Assembly (NCBI GenBank): GCA_900770215.1
Contig: CAAGJW010000062.1
Location: forward strand, 1 to 64,000
Length of the DNA stretch: 64,000 nucleotides
Origin: Bacteroidales bacterium
Lineage (GTDB): Bacteria; Bacteroidota; Bacteroidia; Bacteroidales; Muribaculaceae
Direction of reading: 5' to 3'
Shown here: positions 1 through 8,647 of the stretch, in pieces
Position numbering within the stretch: the stretch's first letter is position 1
How the letters are laid out: every line of letters begins with the position of its first letter
Position numbers and translations under genes: made by a program
The notes under the pieces: generated by a model
What the model was told of the DNA's origin: nothing
Databases searched by the model: none
The model's input: the letters and a program-made list of their open reading frames with translations, nothing else

Positions 1-69
1 ATCTTTCCTGAAGGACTTGCACACGTAATAGATCGTCACATTCTTCGACTTCGACTTGCTGATGTACAT
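1..69 (-). CDS. N-terminal fragment of a probable IS transposase (runs off the window)
   Basis: Reading leftward from the ATG at 69 the frame gives MYISKSKSKN followed by VTIYYVCKSFRKD and stays open to the window edge. The basic start followed by a strand and a V-x-K-S-[FY]-R turn resembles the first residues of IS1634/IS4-type transposases of Bacteroidales (family knowledge). Only 23 codons are visible, so neither catalytic residues nor completeness can be judged. A possible promoter lies at 127-156 on the same strand (-7 TAAATTTG, upstream TTTG). It could also be an unrelated short protein. Confidence 0.45.
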   Translation of the reverse strand, partial: MYISKSKSKNVTIYYVCKSFRKD

Positions 70-178
70 TCTCTTTTATGTATTAGGAAATATTAGCACA
101 AATGAACAAACAAAATTTGACACATACAAATTTATGCGCCAGTATTTTACATCAAATTTTTGCTTTTTTGCTGTCAAA

Positions 179-199
179 CTCCCGGCCTGGGCCAGGGAG
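179..199. repeat. GC-rich imperfect palindrome, possible IS end
   Basis: CTCCC and GGGAG arms enclose GGCC and GGCC, an almost perfect 21-bp inverted repeat in otherwise AT-rich DNA upstream of the transposase fragment. Position and composition would fit the terminal inverted repeat of the IS, but the other end is outside the window. A transcript hairpin is equally possible. Confidence 0.3.
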
Positions 200-221
200 T
201 GCTGTGGCTTGGTTGGGAAAG

Positions 222-252
222 TTGGTAATATTATTTTTTGTCACTAACTTTG
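222..252 (+). promoter_or_regulatory. Bacteroidota promoter of the YbjN/TPR gene
   Basis: TTG at 222-224, 20 nt spacer, then TAACTTTG at 245-252, matching the Bacteroidota -33/-7 consensus. The downstream ATG is at 269, which leaves a leader of only about 10 nt. Confidence 0.6.
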
Positions 253-268
253 CACACTTAATTTTTTT

Positions 269-1963
269 ATGACGATGGCATTATCACGCAAGACAAAGAA
301 AACCAAGCATGAGCAGTCGGCTGCCGAGAAAGCGCTCGTCGCGTTTTTTGACCTGTACAATTGCAAGTATACGATACGCGACTTCGATAGCGACAAGTTC
401 AGGAGCTACAGCTTTGTGTTTCAAGGCGGGCACTTCGTGGCCCGCTTGTTTAGCGACACCGAGGGCGTTGAGGTGATATTTCCTTGCATTGCCGAGGGGG
501 CGCTGGGCTACTACACCATGGTGCTCTCGCTGTGCAACCGCTTCAACAGGTTGAGCTTGCGCTACAAGTTCAGCTACGATCTTGACGATGACAAGAAGAT
601 GGTGACTGTGCACATGTCGTTCTTTGTCGAGACCATCGATACCTTGACGTTTGAAGACAACCTGCAGCACATCTTTGCCGATGCCCGGGCTTTTGGCGAG
701 GCTTTCGACCATGAGTTGGGCATGGCAGGGGCTGGCAATGGTGCCGACCTGGGGCATGCCTTTGCCGCCGACGAGCGTGAAACCTTCCTGTTGCGGCACA
801 TGGAGTTCAGCAGCCAGGATAGTCAATTCCAGTTCCGGCCCAACGATGCAGAGCATCTCACCGTGGGGCAGCTGGTCGACAACTTGCTCGACCGTGCCCC
901 GCTTGTGTTCACTAGGCTGCAGGTGGTGACGGGCACGCTCAATGAGATTACCGACCGTGAAGCCATTGAGGACTATGACCTGTCGGCCGCACTGATCGAT
1001 GGCACAGGCAGCCAGGCCAGGTTTGCCTGCGACAGCGCCGTCGTGGTGCTTCACTACACCACTCCGGGTGTTGCCGGCGAGGCTGAGCGCACCATCACCT
1101 TCATGTTGAGAAACGAGGGCAGCGATGGCGACACGCTCTACTATCGCATCAATGTGCTTGTTGAGCCGCGCGACACAAGCCGTCGCAACGCGCTCGACTC
1201 GGCCAGCGACGATGTGATGCCGTCGTCGATCACCTTGCTTGTAGCACGCGATCTCACCTCCACGCTCAAGAAGCGTCAGGAATTTGACTACATGTGGAAG
1301 GACGCAACAATCAAGCTTAAAGAGGGCAAGGAGAGCGAGCTCAGCGAGACGCAGCGCTTTGTGGCCGGCGTGAAGAAGCCCGACATTGCCTTCAACATGT
1401 ATTGGGGCCATGAGTGCATGTGCCGCGAGCGCTATTACGAGGCCTTGCTCTATTTCAAGAACGCCTACAATGCGATGCGGCTCAGCTATTTTGCCATGGA
1501 CAAGAAGTCGAAGAGCCTGTTCTATGGGCTGTGCTACTTCATAGGCTTCAGCTATTGCGAGTTGGGCCTCTATGAGAAGGCCTACTACTATCTCGACCTG
1601 GTGGGCGACATGGGAAAGATCGACTTCACGAGCGAGTTTATCAACGTCATGGCCAATGCCGGCGACTTGCGTGTGTTTCAGTTCATCGAGGATATCATGG
1701 GCGACATCAAGGAGGAGTATGACCAAGACGAGGAGCTGCCCGAGCGTGTGCAGAAGTTTGTCGATTTCATGCGGCGCCGCCGAGCCTTCTCGCTGGTCAC
1801 CTTCGGCGAGCTCGACGTGGCCGAGAGCGAGTTTAAGAAGATGCTCAACGAGCCCGAAAATCGCGACTACGCTATCGATGAGCTGGCCTTCATCCAGCAC
1901 AAGCGCGACAGTCGCCGCGCAGCCGAGGGCGACCAAGCGCCAGCCAAGCGCCCCAAGCGCTAG
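269..1963 (+). CDS. YbjN-like domain plus TPR-like helical protein
   Basis: Protein of 564 residues without signal peptide or membrane segment, so probably cytoplasmic. Residues about 15-150 (conserved pattern AFFDLYNCKYTIRD, a central beta-rich stretch, then FEDNLQHIF) resemble the YbjN / type III secretion chaperone-like fold. Residues about 370-460 contain paired aromatic-rich helices (YYEALLYFKNAY, CELGLYEKAYYYLDL) of tetratricopeptide type. The C-terminus is basic (KRPKR). Such proteins are common and uncharacterised in Bacteroidales; a chaperone or scaffold role is inference. ATG at 269 fits the promoter; a second ATG at 275 is possible. It stands alone, convergent with the leftward group that follows. 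Confidence 0.75.
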   Translation: MTMALSRKTKKTKHEQSAAEKALVAFFDLYNCKYTIRDFDSDKFRSYSFVFQGGHFVARLFSDTEGVEVIFPCIAEGALGYYTMVLSLCNRFNRLSLRYKFSYDLDDDKKMVTVHMSFFVETIDTLTFEDNLQHIFADARAFGEAFDHELGMAGAGNGADLGHAFAADERETFLLRHMEFSSQDSQFQFRPNDAEHLTVGQLVDNLLDRAPLVFTRLQVVTGTLNEITDREAIEDYDLSAALIDGTGSQARFACDSAVVVLHYTTPGVAGEAERTITFMLRNEGSDGDTLYYRINVLVEPRDTSRRNALDSASDDVMPSSITLLVARDLTSTLKKRQEFDYMWKDATIKLKEGKESELSETQRFVAGVKKPDIAFNMYWGHECMCRERYYEALLYFKNAYNAMRLSYFAMDKKSKSLFYGLCYFIGFSYCELGLYEKAYYYLDLVGDMGKIDFTSEFINVMANAGDLRVFQFIEDIMGDIKEEYDQDEELPERVQKFVDFMRRRRAFSLVTFGELDVAESEFKKMLNEPENRDYAIDELAFIQHKRDSRRAAEGDQAPAKRPKR

Positions 1964-2038
1964 CCGCTGCAACAATACTTAGTTTCTCACCCCAAAATCA
2001 CCCGTTGCGCTGCATGGGCGCGACGGGCATTGTTGTGC

Positions 2039-2887
2039 TCATGCTGCAGGGCTGGAGCTGGCCCGTAACCTGTCGTAGTCGCCACTGGCCTTAAGCCGCC
2101 TGAGCCAACTGTTGAAGAAGGCTTGCAGGTTGCGGTTGCCTGCGCGCAGCACCCAGCACTGGAATTGGGTGAAGCTGATGGCAGTGCCCACATCGACCTT
2201 GCCGCGATAGTTGCGTGCTATGTCACGGGCAATGCTCTCGTTGACGACGGCATATTTCACTTCGCCCGAGACCACCTTCAAGAAGAGCTGCTCGGGCCCG
2301 TACTGCTTGTCGCTGGCCACAACGATAGTGTCACCTATCTCTCGGCTCAGCCCTGCCACGCGGTCGGCCATGGGCGAGCCGCTCACCACCCACACGGTGT
2401 CGCCTGCCAGGTCGAGCTGCGACTTGATGGCAACTTGCCCCGAGGGCAACACCCGCTGCACGAGCACTTGCTTGTCGAGCATGACAGGGTCGGTAAAAAG
2501 AAATCGTGCCTTGTTCTCGCTGGTCACGGGGTACTCGGCGGCCACAAGGTCATAGTAGCCCTTGTCGAGGGCTTGCAGTGCCGAGGCAAGGGTCACGATG
2601 GGGTGGAACTTCATGGGCCGCTTGCTGCGCAGGGCAATCGTGCGCAGCAGCTGGTAGTGGAATCCGCCCAGGCTGTCGCCACGCTTGTAGTAGAAAGTGG
2701 GAGAGTAGGCGATGGCAATGTCGAGCGTGTCGCCGCCGCTGTGATGCGTGCTGGCTGTGACTGGTTGTTGCACAGGCCTCGAGGCGCTGCAACGATGCAA
2801 CGTGTACATGCAGGCTATTGCCACTGCAAGCAATGCAATGTAGATGCCCACGTTGCCGTGTTTCGGGTTGCTGACTTGCTTTAACAT
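2039..2887 (-). CDS. Extracellular solute-binding protein, family 3 type
   Basis: Protein of 282 residues with an N-terminal membrane anchor (YIALLAVAIACMYTL, residues 16-30) and then a periplasmic domain with the SBP_bac_3 pattern: LDIAIAYSPTFYY, a membrane-side helix, YDLVAAEYPVT, an F-x-F-T-D-P segment and a closing W-L-R-R-L-K-A-S-G-D-YDRL. The usual role is binding of an amino acid or related ligand. No permease or ATPase is adjacent, so it may be a stand-alone sensor or an MltF-like domain without the lysozyme part. ATG 2887 is chosen because longer in-frame versions run into radC without signal-like sequence. It begins 20 nt after radC and is probably co-transcribed. Confidence 0.75.
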   Translation of the reverse strand: MLKQVSNPKHGNVGIYIALLAVAIACMYTLHRCSASRPVQQPVTASTHHSGGDTLDIAIAYSPTFYYKRGDSLGGFHYQLLRTIALRSKRPMKFHPIVTLASALQALDKGYYDLVAAEYPVTSENKARFLFTDPVMLDKQVLVQRVLPSGQVAIKSQLDLAGDTVWVVSGSPMADRVAGLSREIGDTIVVASDKQYGPEQLFLKVVSGEVKYAVVNESIARDIARNYRGKVDVGTAISFTQFQCWVLRAGNRNLQAFFNSWLRRLKASGDYDRLRASSSPAA

Positions 2888-2907
2888 GATGCTGTGTGAT
2901 TGAAAAA

Positions 2908-3630
2908 TTAAAGACGATTTTTGTCGCAATAGCTGTAGTAGCGGTCTTGGCACACGATGATGTGGTCGACAAGCGGGATGCCCACGGCTTGGCACCCGGC
3001 GGCCACTTTGCGCGTTAGGGCATCGTCCTGGGGGCTGGGCGTGGGATTGTCGCTCGGGTGGTTGTGGGCCATGATGATGGTGTCGGCCAGCTCCTCGATG
3101 GCCGCCTTTAAGATCATTTTCACATCGCCCACTGTAGCGCTGGTGCCGCCTTGGCTCATGCACTTGAGGCCCAGCACATGCTTGGAGCGGTTGAGAAACA
3201 CCACCCACAGTTGCTCGCTGGTGTTGTCTTTCATGCGCATGCGCAGGTAGCGATAGGCATCGTCGCTCGATGTGATTTGGGCTCTTTCTTCTACTTTCTC
3301 TATTTGGTATCGGCGGGCGAGCTCAAGGGCGGCCTCAAGCTCAAGGGCCTTGACCTCACCTATGCCTTTGTAGTTTCTCATGAGCTCCTTGTAGCCTCGC
3401 CGTGCAATGTTGTAGAGCTTGCCGCCATTATCGTTCAGGATGCGCTGGCACAAGTCGACTACGCTCTCGCCTGGCGAGCCGCTGCCCACGATGATGGCAA
3501 AGAGCTCGGCTATTGAGAGCGCCGCCAGTCCCGAGCGCTTGGCCTTCTCGCGCGGACGGTCGTCGAGCGCCATGTGCACTTTGAGCGTGCGTGTGCCTAT
3601 GAGGCTGGTGTTGTCGTCGGCTTGTTGCAT
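2908..3630 (-). CDS. radC: RadC family JAB/MPN-domain protein
   Basis: 240 residues, full length for RadC. The N-terminal helix-hairpin-helix part (residues about 25-100: REKAKRSGLAALSIAELFAI, YKGIGEVKALELEAALELARR) precedes a JAB/MPN metalloprotease-like domain whose zinc motif is intact: E (AAIEELAD), HNH in MAHNHPSDNPTPS and D in QDDALT. Historically linked to DNA repair, but the biochemical role of RadC is unsettled. The gene follows the glycosyltransferase by 12 nt and precedes the solute-binding protein in the same direction, so a common transcript is likely. Confidence 0.93.
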   Translation of the reverse strand: MQQADDNTSLIGTRTLKVHMALDDRPREKAKRSGLAALSIAELFAIIVGSGSPGESVVDLCQRILNDNGGKLYNIARRGYKELMRNYKGIGEVKALELEAALELARRYQIEKVEERAQITSSDDAYRYLRMRMKDNTSEQLWVVFLNRSKHVLGLKCMSQGGTSATVGDVKMILKAAIEELADTIIMAHNHPSDNPTPSPQDDALTRKVAAGCQAVGIPLVDHIIVCQDRYYSYCDKNRL

Positions 3631-3642
3631 GACTCTCTCTTT

Positions 3643-4641
3643 TTATTTTCCCTTGCGCAGGGCGATTTCCTCGTCGATGTCACGCCCGTGGCGCAACAGG
3701 ATTTTCCACACATAGGCCTTGATGAAGCCGCAACCGTAGCTGCCCAGCTGTATCATGCTTGTCACCACCGCCAGGCAGGCGATTTTCAGGCTCCTGGTCG
3801 CGACGGCGGCGCTCACCCACAGCATGGCGATGTAGAGTGCCAGGGGCAGAATGCACCACCAGTGCCACAGCGCAGCCAGCACAATGAGCAGCACGCTTCC
3901 TGCCACAAACACCGCGGGCAGCGTGTGCACCAGCTTCAGCGAGTCGGGATAGAGCAGCTTCAAGGTGATGCGCGACATGCCGAACACATAGGTTTGCCGG
4001 GCAAACGACCGCAGCGTGTTGCGCCGCTTGTGGTACACATAGCAGTCGCGAAACAGCGTGATCGAGAACCCCGCCTTGCGTATGCGGGTGCTCATGTCGA
4101 TGTCTTCACTGAACATCTCGCGGAAGCCGCCCACCGTCTCCCACACCTTGCGGCTGTAGCCCATGTTGAACGAGCGGGGCACAAATTTCTCGAGCTGCAC
4201 CTTGCCGCCGCGTATTCCTCCTGTGGTGAGAAAGGCAGTCATCGAGAAGCTTATGGCCTTCTGCGTGTCGTTGAAGTCGCTGCTGGCAGCATCGGGGCCG
4301 CCGAAGCAGTCGACCGGATTCTGGGCCAGCTCGTGCTTGAGTGTCTTGAAGTAGTCGGCAGGTATCACGCAGTCGCTGTCGAAGAAGATGAAGTATTGCC
4401 CCCGGGCGCGTTCGATGCCGTAGTTGCGGGCTATGCTCCGGCCCTCGTTTTCTTTCCAGTAGTAGTGGCAGTCGACCGCGCCCGTGTATTTTTCCACAAT
4501 GTCTTGGCAACGGTCGGTAGAACCGTCCTCGACGATGATCGCCTCAAAGTCCTTGTCGCTTTGCCCGGCCAGGCTCTGCATGAGGTCGCTCACCTCGTTG
4601 CGGCGGTTGTAGACAGGTACGATAACTGAAAAATAAGGCAT
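3643..4641 (-). CDS. Glycosyltransferase family 2, membrane-anchored
   Basis: 332 residues from ATG 4641. The GT-A nucleotide-binding start FSVIVPVYNRR, then VEDGSTD and a D-S-D metal motif (FFDSDCVIP), are typical GT2 signatures; E-D-I-D-M-S lies before the catalytic-base region. The C-terminus has two to three hydrophobic segments (LPAVFVAGSVLLIVLAAL and following), placing the catalytic domain at the inner face of the cytoplasmic membrane. The substrate cannot be predicted. The start lies 14 nt after the stop of the nuclease gene, implying one transcript. Longer in-frame starts are rejected because they read nuclease sequence out of frame. Confidence 0.88.
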   Translation of the reverse strand: MPYFSVIVPVYNRRNEVSDLMQSLAGQSDKDFEAIIVEDGSTDRCQDIVEKYTGAVDCHYYWKENEGRSIARNYGIERARGQYFIFFDSDCVIPADYFKTLKHELAQNPVDCFGGPDAASSDFNDTQKAISFSMTAFLTTGGIRGGKVQLEKFVPRSFNMGYSRKVWETVGGFREMFSEDIDMSTRIRKAGFSITLFRDCYVYHKRRNTLRSFARQTYVFGMSRITLKLLYPDSLKLVHTLPAVFVAGSVLLIVLAALWHWWCILPLALYIAMLWVSAAVATRSLKIACLAVVTSMIQLGSYGCGFIKAYVWKILLRHGRDIDEEIALRKGK

Positions 4642-4655
4642 GGCTCGATTCTTTT

Positions 4656-6338
4656 TTAGCGTATTACGATTTTGCTTGCCTGCCTGCTTGTGGCTGTGGT
4701 CATGATGTAGACGCCGCCAGGCAGGGTAATTGCGGTGTCGTTGCACAGGTTGGCAATGACCTTCACCAGCTGGCCTGCCATGTTGTAGATGCGTGCCTGA
4801 CCCAGTGGCTCGCTGCACTTCACAATCACACCGCCGTCGATGTGCAGCAGTGCCAGCGGCTTGTCGGCATTCACGCCGGTGACGCCGTTCACGTCGAGGG
4901 TGATGACGTTGCTTGCAGCCGAGGTATAGCCCAGGCGAGAGGTCTGCACATAGTAGGTGTGCTTCTCTCCAGCTTTGCGGTCGTTGAACGGGTAACTCGT
5001 CTGGTCGGGCGTCATGGTGTAGGTCTCGCTCGATGCAAGATTGCCGTTGCTGTCATACACGGTGCGCGTGAGCAGGTAGCTGTCGATCGTGTCGGGGCTG
5101 GCCTCCCAGTTGGCCACATAGCTTGAGTCGGTGATGTCGGTGGCCGGGAGGGCTTTCACGGTGCTCAGGTTGGGCACGGGCAGGCACTTGGCGGCAAGCT
5201 CCACCCCTATGCTTCCGGTGAGGCCGCCGTCGCTCAGCAGCAGCTTGGCCTTGTGATTGCCCAGCGTGGTGGGAGTGTAGGTTACCGTGAGCGGATAGCC
5301 CTCGCTGCTGTTCACGGCATCGCGCGGTATCTTGGTCACATTGGTCGAGAACATCTCATAGTTGTAGCGGTAGAGCTGCACGCTCAAGTCGTTGGTGAGG
5401 TTCTTGCCCTTGATGTAGACGGTGTAGTTGATGCTCTTGCCCAGGGCCACCTCGCCGAAGTCGAGCGATGTGCCCTGTGTGGGAGTGATGAGCTCGGGCT
5501 TGCTGGTCGTGCCGCCGCCACCTGTGGTGTCGTTCACATTGAACACCTGGCCGGCCTTGTTGCCCCATATGTACTCGGCCAGCTGTGGAAGATCGATGAA
5601 GGGGTTGCGGTTGTTCTGTATCTTGTAGACGGCATCGTTGCGGCTGGTCTCCTTGTCGCTCACGGGGTCGTTGCGGCTCCAGCGCATGAGCATAGCGATC
5701 GACCAGTTGTTGAGTGTCTTCCACGTGCTGTTGTTCACCATGTAGGTATATTTCCACGTGTAGTTTTGGTAGCAGGTGGCCATGTAGAAATAGGTGCGTG
5801 CAAAGTCGCCCTTGTAGCGGTCGTCGGGCTCAAAGACCGTGCCGCTGCCGCCGCCCTCGCCGCTCACCGGGGTGCCCACCTTGGTCACGCCGTTGTCAAA
5901 CGTCGCGCTCGACACCTCGCCCAGCGGATAGTTGCTTTTGGCCAGGTTGGCTGGCCCGTCGCTGGGATACAGGTGGTTGAGGTCGGTGTAGGCATCGACC
6001 ACCGCGCCGCCCCACCAGCTCTTGGGGAAGGAGTGCTCGCGGTTCATGCCCTTCACGGCCGACCCGCTGCCATTGTAGTAGTAGGCATTGTCGCTATACA
6101 TGTCCCACACGCGGCTGGCATTGTCGGGCATGTGGTCGGTCGAGGGAAAGTAGTACCACAATGAGTTGTAGGTAACCACGGTGTGAGGTGCAATCAGGTT
6201 GTGCACGGCATCTTTTAGCGCCTGTCCGCTCAAGCCGTTGAGCGAGTTGTAGTAGCCTGCCGGTGCCGACGCGCTTGCATTGTACTGCAGCAAGGCCACT
6301 GTGGCTGCTATCGAGAGACAGTAGAATATTTTTTTCAT
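4656..6338 (-). CDS. Secreted endonuclease I (EndA/NucM family) with C-terminal sorting-like domain
   Basis: 560 residues with a signal peptide (MKKIFYCLSIAATVALLQYN, cleaved about residue 24). The nuclease domain covers residues about 30-260 and carries the beta-beta-alpha-metal motif NREHSFPKSWW (His102), followed by DLNHLYPSDGPAN, both diagnostic of endonuclease I. A Gly/Thr linker leads to an immunoglobulin-like domain (about 280-385), a fibronectin-III-like domain (about 395-480) and a last 65 residues (RIYNMAGQLVKV ... GGVYIM) resembling T9SS type A sorting signals. Expected to degrade extracellular DNA at the cell surface or outside. Head of the leftward group nuclease-GT2-radC-SBP. 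Confidence 0.9.
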   Translation of the reverse strand: MKKIFYCLSIAATVALLQYNASASAPAGYYNSLNGLSGQALKDAVHNLIAPHTVVTYNSLWYYFPSTDHMPDNASRVWDMYSDNAYYYNGSGSAVKGMNREHSFPKSWWGGAVVDAYTDLNHLYPSDGPANLAKSNYPLGEVSSATFDNGVTKVGTPVSGEGGGSGTVFEPDDRYKGDFARTYFYMATCYQNYTWKYTYMVNNSTWKTLNNWSIAMLMRWSRNDPVSDKETSRNDAVYKIQNNRNPFIDLPQLAEYIWGNKAGQVFNVNDTTGGGGTTSKPELITPTQGTSLDFGEVALGKSINYTVYIKGKNLTNDLSVQLYRYNYEMFSTNVTKIPRDAVNSSEGYPLTVTYTPTTLGNHKAKLLLSDGGLTGSIGVELAAKCLPVPNLSTVKALPATDITDSSYVANWEASPDTIDSYLLTRTVYDSNGNLASSETYTMTPDQTSYPFNDRKAGEKHTYYVQTSRLGYTSAASNVITLDVNGVTGVNADKPLALLHIDGGVIVKCSEPLGQARIYNMAGQLVKVIANLCNDTAITLPGGVYIMTTATSRQASKIVIR

Positions 6339-6461
6339 TTTGGTGTATTGTATTCTGTGTGAATGGCAAAGTTATGAAAAATAACCGAGACTGTGTTGCT
6401 TTGCAATGCAAAATCTGCCGCAATTCCTTCTTGCTGAAGGGCACGGGCGGCAGAGACGACT

Positions 6462-6498
6462 AAAAAGCCCCCGCTGCTGTCTCAGGAGAGGGGGCTTG
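6462..6498 (-). terminator. Rho-independent terminator after the aminotransferase gene
   Basis: AAGCCCCC and GGGGGCTT form an 8-bp stem around a 17-nt loop, and on the minus strand the stem is followed by a T-run (complement of 6462-6467). It sits 24 nt downstream of the leftward aminotransferase stop. Confidence 0.85.
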
Positions 6499-6521
6499 GT
6501 GTCTGTGTTGTTGAGTGTGTG

Positions 6522-7718
6522 CTACTGGCGGGCGTTGTAGGCCTCGAGGGCTTTCTGGAGTAGCAGCACTGCACGCTTCATGTCTTCGATTTTGAGCACG
6601 TAGGCAATGCGCACTTGGTTCTTGCCGGCGCCAGGAGTCACATAGAAGCCGGCGGCAGGGGCCATCATCAGGGTTTCACCCTCGTAGCTGAAACTGGTGA
6701 GACACCACTTGCAGAAGTCCTCGGCATCGTCGACGGGCAACTGGGCTATGGTGTAGAAGGCTCCCTTGGGCATGGGCGAGTACACTCCCGGTATCTTGTT
6801 AAGCCCCTCGACCAGCACGTTGCGGCGAGCAACATACTCGTCGTAGGTGTGCTTGAAATAGGATGCTGGGGCTTGCAGCGAAGCCTCGGCCACGATTTGA
6901 CCCAGCAATGGGGGGCTCAGTCGGGCCTGACACAGCTTCATGATAGCAGCACGCACGGCAGCGTTTCGGGTCACGACGGCTCCTATGCGTATGCCACACT
7001 CGCTGTAGCGCTTCGACACCGAGTCGATAAGGATCACGTTGTCGTCGGTGCCGTCGAGGTTTAGGGCGCTGAAGTAGGGTGTGCCGGTGTACACATACTC
7101 ACGATACACCTCGTCGCTGAAGAGGTAGAGGTCGTATTTCTTCACCAGGTCGCGCAGCTGCATGAGCTCCTCCTGTGAATAGACCGAGCCGGTGGGGTTG
7201 TTGGGGTTGCATATCATTATGGCCCGAGTCTTGGGCGTGATGAGTTTTTCAAACTCCTCGATGCCGGGCAGGCTGAAGCCGTCTTCGATCTTGGTGGTAA
7301 TGGTGCGCACCACGCAGCCCACGCTCTTGGCAAAGGTCATGTAGTTGGCATACACAGGCTCGGGAATGATCACCTCGTCGCCAGGATTTAAAGTCGACAG
7401 GAAGGAAAAAAGGATGGCCTCGCTGCCGCCTGTGGTGACGATGATGTCGTCGGGGGTGATGTTGATATTGTACTGGGCGTAGTAGTGCACCAGCTTTTCG
7501 CGATAGCTGGCAAAACCCTGCGAGGGCGAGTACTCGAGCACTGTGCGCGTCACGTGCTTGAGCGCGTCGAGCCCCTCCTGCGGGCTGGGCAGGTCGGGTT
7601 GGCCGATGTTGAGGTGGTACACCTTTATCCCGCGCTGCTTGGCAGCGCTTGCCAGGGGAGCCAACTTGCGGATGGGTGACTCCTGCATGTTGAGAGTGCG
7701 TTGAGATAATTGTGGCAT
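6522..7718 (-). CDS. Pyridoxal-phosphate aminotransferase, class I (aspartate aminotransferase-like)
   Basis: 398 residues, normal length for fold-type I aminotransferases. Visible motifs: NIGQPDLPSP near the N-terminus, TTGGSEAI (cofactor phosphate region), CNPNNPTGSVYS, SDEVYREYVY, and the PLP lysine in DSVSKRYSECGIRIG with the arginine of RIAYVLKIED near the end. Converts an amino acid and a 2-oxoacid; exact substrate undetermined (aspartate, or branched/aromatic substrates). Cytoplasmic. Single gene between two terminator regions; ATG 7718 is the natural start. Confidence 0.9.
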   Translation of the reverse strand: MPQLSQRTLNMQESPIRKLAPLASAAKQRGIKVYHLNIGQPDLPSPQEGLDALKHVTRTVLEYSPSQGFASYREKLVHYYAQYNINITPDDIIVTTGGSEAILFSFLSTLNPGDEVIIPEPVYANYMTFAKSVGCVVRTITTKIEDGFSLPGIEEFEKLITPKTRAIMICNPNNPTGSVYSQEELMQLRDLVKKYDLYLFSDEVYREYVYTGTPYFSALNLDGTDDNVILIDSVSKRYSECGIRIGAVVTRNAAVRAAIMKLCQARLSPPLLGQIVAEASLQAPASYFKHTYDEYVARRNVLVEGLNKIPGVYSPMPKGAFYTIAQLPVDDAEDFCKWCLTSFSYEGETLMMAPAAGFYVTPGAGKNQVRIAYVLKIEDMKRAVLLLQKALEAYNARQ

Positions 7719-8053
7719 TTTTACGTTAAAAAGTTGTATTTAGAAGTTATTTAGTTGTTTTGTTTTGTGCATTCAAGCACTTTGTAATGTCGATTTCCAG
7801 TATATTAGCGATGATTGCCAGTCTGTCTTTTCTCTATGGCTGGCCGTCGCTCAATGCGACGGTGTAAAGTACGCAAAAATTCTTGACACAGCCAAGCGAT
7901 ACAGCCAAAATATTTTACTCATTCTCTCTTTCATTTCTTCCCATTAGCTTGTGGCTTCAAGCACGTTGGCAAAACCAAAAAATGCATAAAATCGAGGCAA
8001 AGTTGGCCTCATTTCTTCAAAAATAGAAAATATTGGAGTAACTTTGCCAAACT
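7719..8053. other. Intergenic region with divergent promoters
   Basis: AT-rich 335-bp spacer between the leftward aminotransferase and the rightward sigma gene. No convincing reading frame. At the right end TAACTTTG (8039-8046) is a good -7 element only 7 nt before the sigma start; its -33 element is weak. An imperfect palindrome GCCGTCGC / GCGACGG lies near 7846-7863. Confidence 0.5.
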
Positions 8054-8614
8054 ATGACATCCAAGTATATCTACGACGAGGAAAAAATCATCGATGAGCT
8101 TCGGCACCAGTCCACTGTGCGCCAAGCCTTCGGGCGGGTGATTGAGCACTACTCTCAACCGCTCTACTGGCAGATACGCCGCATGGTCATCGATCACGAC
8201 GATGCCAACGATGTGCTCCAGAACACTTTTATCAAGGCCTGGCAGAGCATCGACAATTTCCGCGGCGACGCCAAGCTTTCTACTTGGCTCTACAAGATTG
8301 CCATCAACGAGAGTATCACTTTCATCAACAAGAAAAAGGCGCTCAACAACGTCTCGATCGACGACGACGACTCTTTCTTGGTCAACAACCTCGAGGCCGA
8401 TAAGTACTTCGACGGCGACCAGGCCCAGCAGCGCCTGCAGCTGGCCATCGCCAAGCTGCCCGAGAAGCAACGGCTCGTGTTCAACATGCGCTACTACGAC
8501 GAGATGAAGTATGAAGACATGAGCGAAATCTTGGGCACCTCGGTGGGAGCGCTTAAGGCATCTTACCATCATGCAGTTAAGAAAATCGAGGCTTTTTTTT
8601 CTGAAAGTGATTAA
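8054..8614 (+). CDS. ECF-type RNA polymerase sigma factor
   Basis: 186 residues. Region 2 spans about 20-95 (DDANDVLQNTFIKAWQSIDNF and TWLYKIAINESITF) and region 4 spans about 125-178 (LPEKQRLVFNMRYYDEMKYE, then GTSVGALKASYHHAVKKIE, the helix-turn-helix reading the -35 element). Directs core polymerase to a specific regulon. The next gene, 33 nt downstream, encodes a small one-pass membrane protein that is a natural candidate for its regulator. The -7 box ends 7 nt before the ATG, so the mRNA may be nearly leaderless. Confidence 0.92.
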   Translation: MTSKYIYDEEKIIDELRHQSTVRQAFGRVIEHYSQPLYWQIRRMVIDHDDANDVLQNTFIKAWQSIDNFRGDAKLSTWLYKIAINESITFINKKKALNNVSIDDDDSFLVNNLEADKYFDGDQAQQRLQLAIAKLPEKQRLVFNMRYYDEMKYEDMSEILGTSVGALKASYHHAVKKIEAFFSESD

Positions 8615-8647
8615 ACTTTTGTCGTTTTTACAAGTCACATTATCGCA

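Noticed and set aside
284..1975. 563-codon open frame on the minus strand opposite the YbjN/TPR gene
   Set aside because: Mirror frame of a GC-rich gene; composition is His/Leu/Val/Ala-rich without motifs, and the plus-strand protein has clear domain patterns and a promoter.
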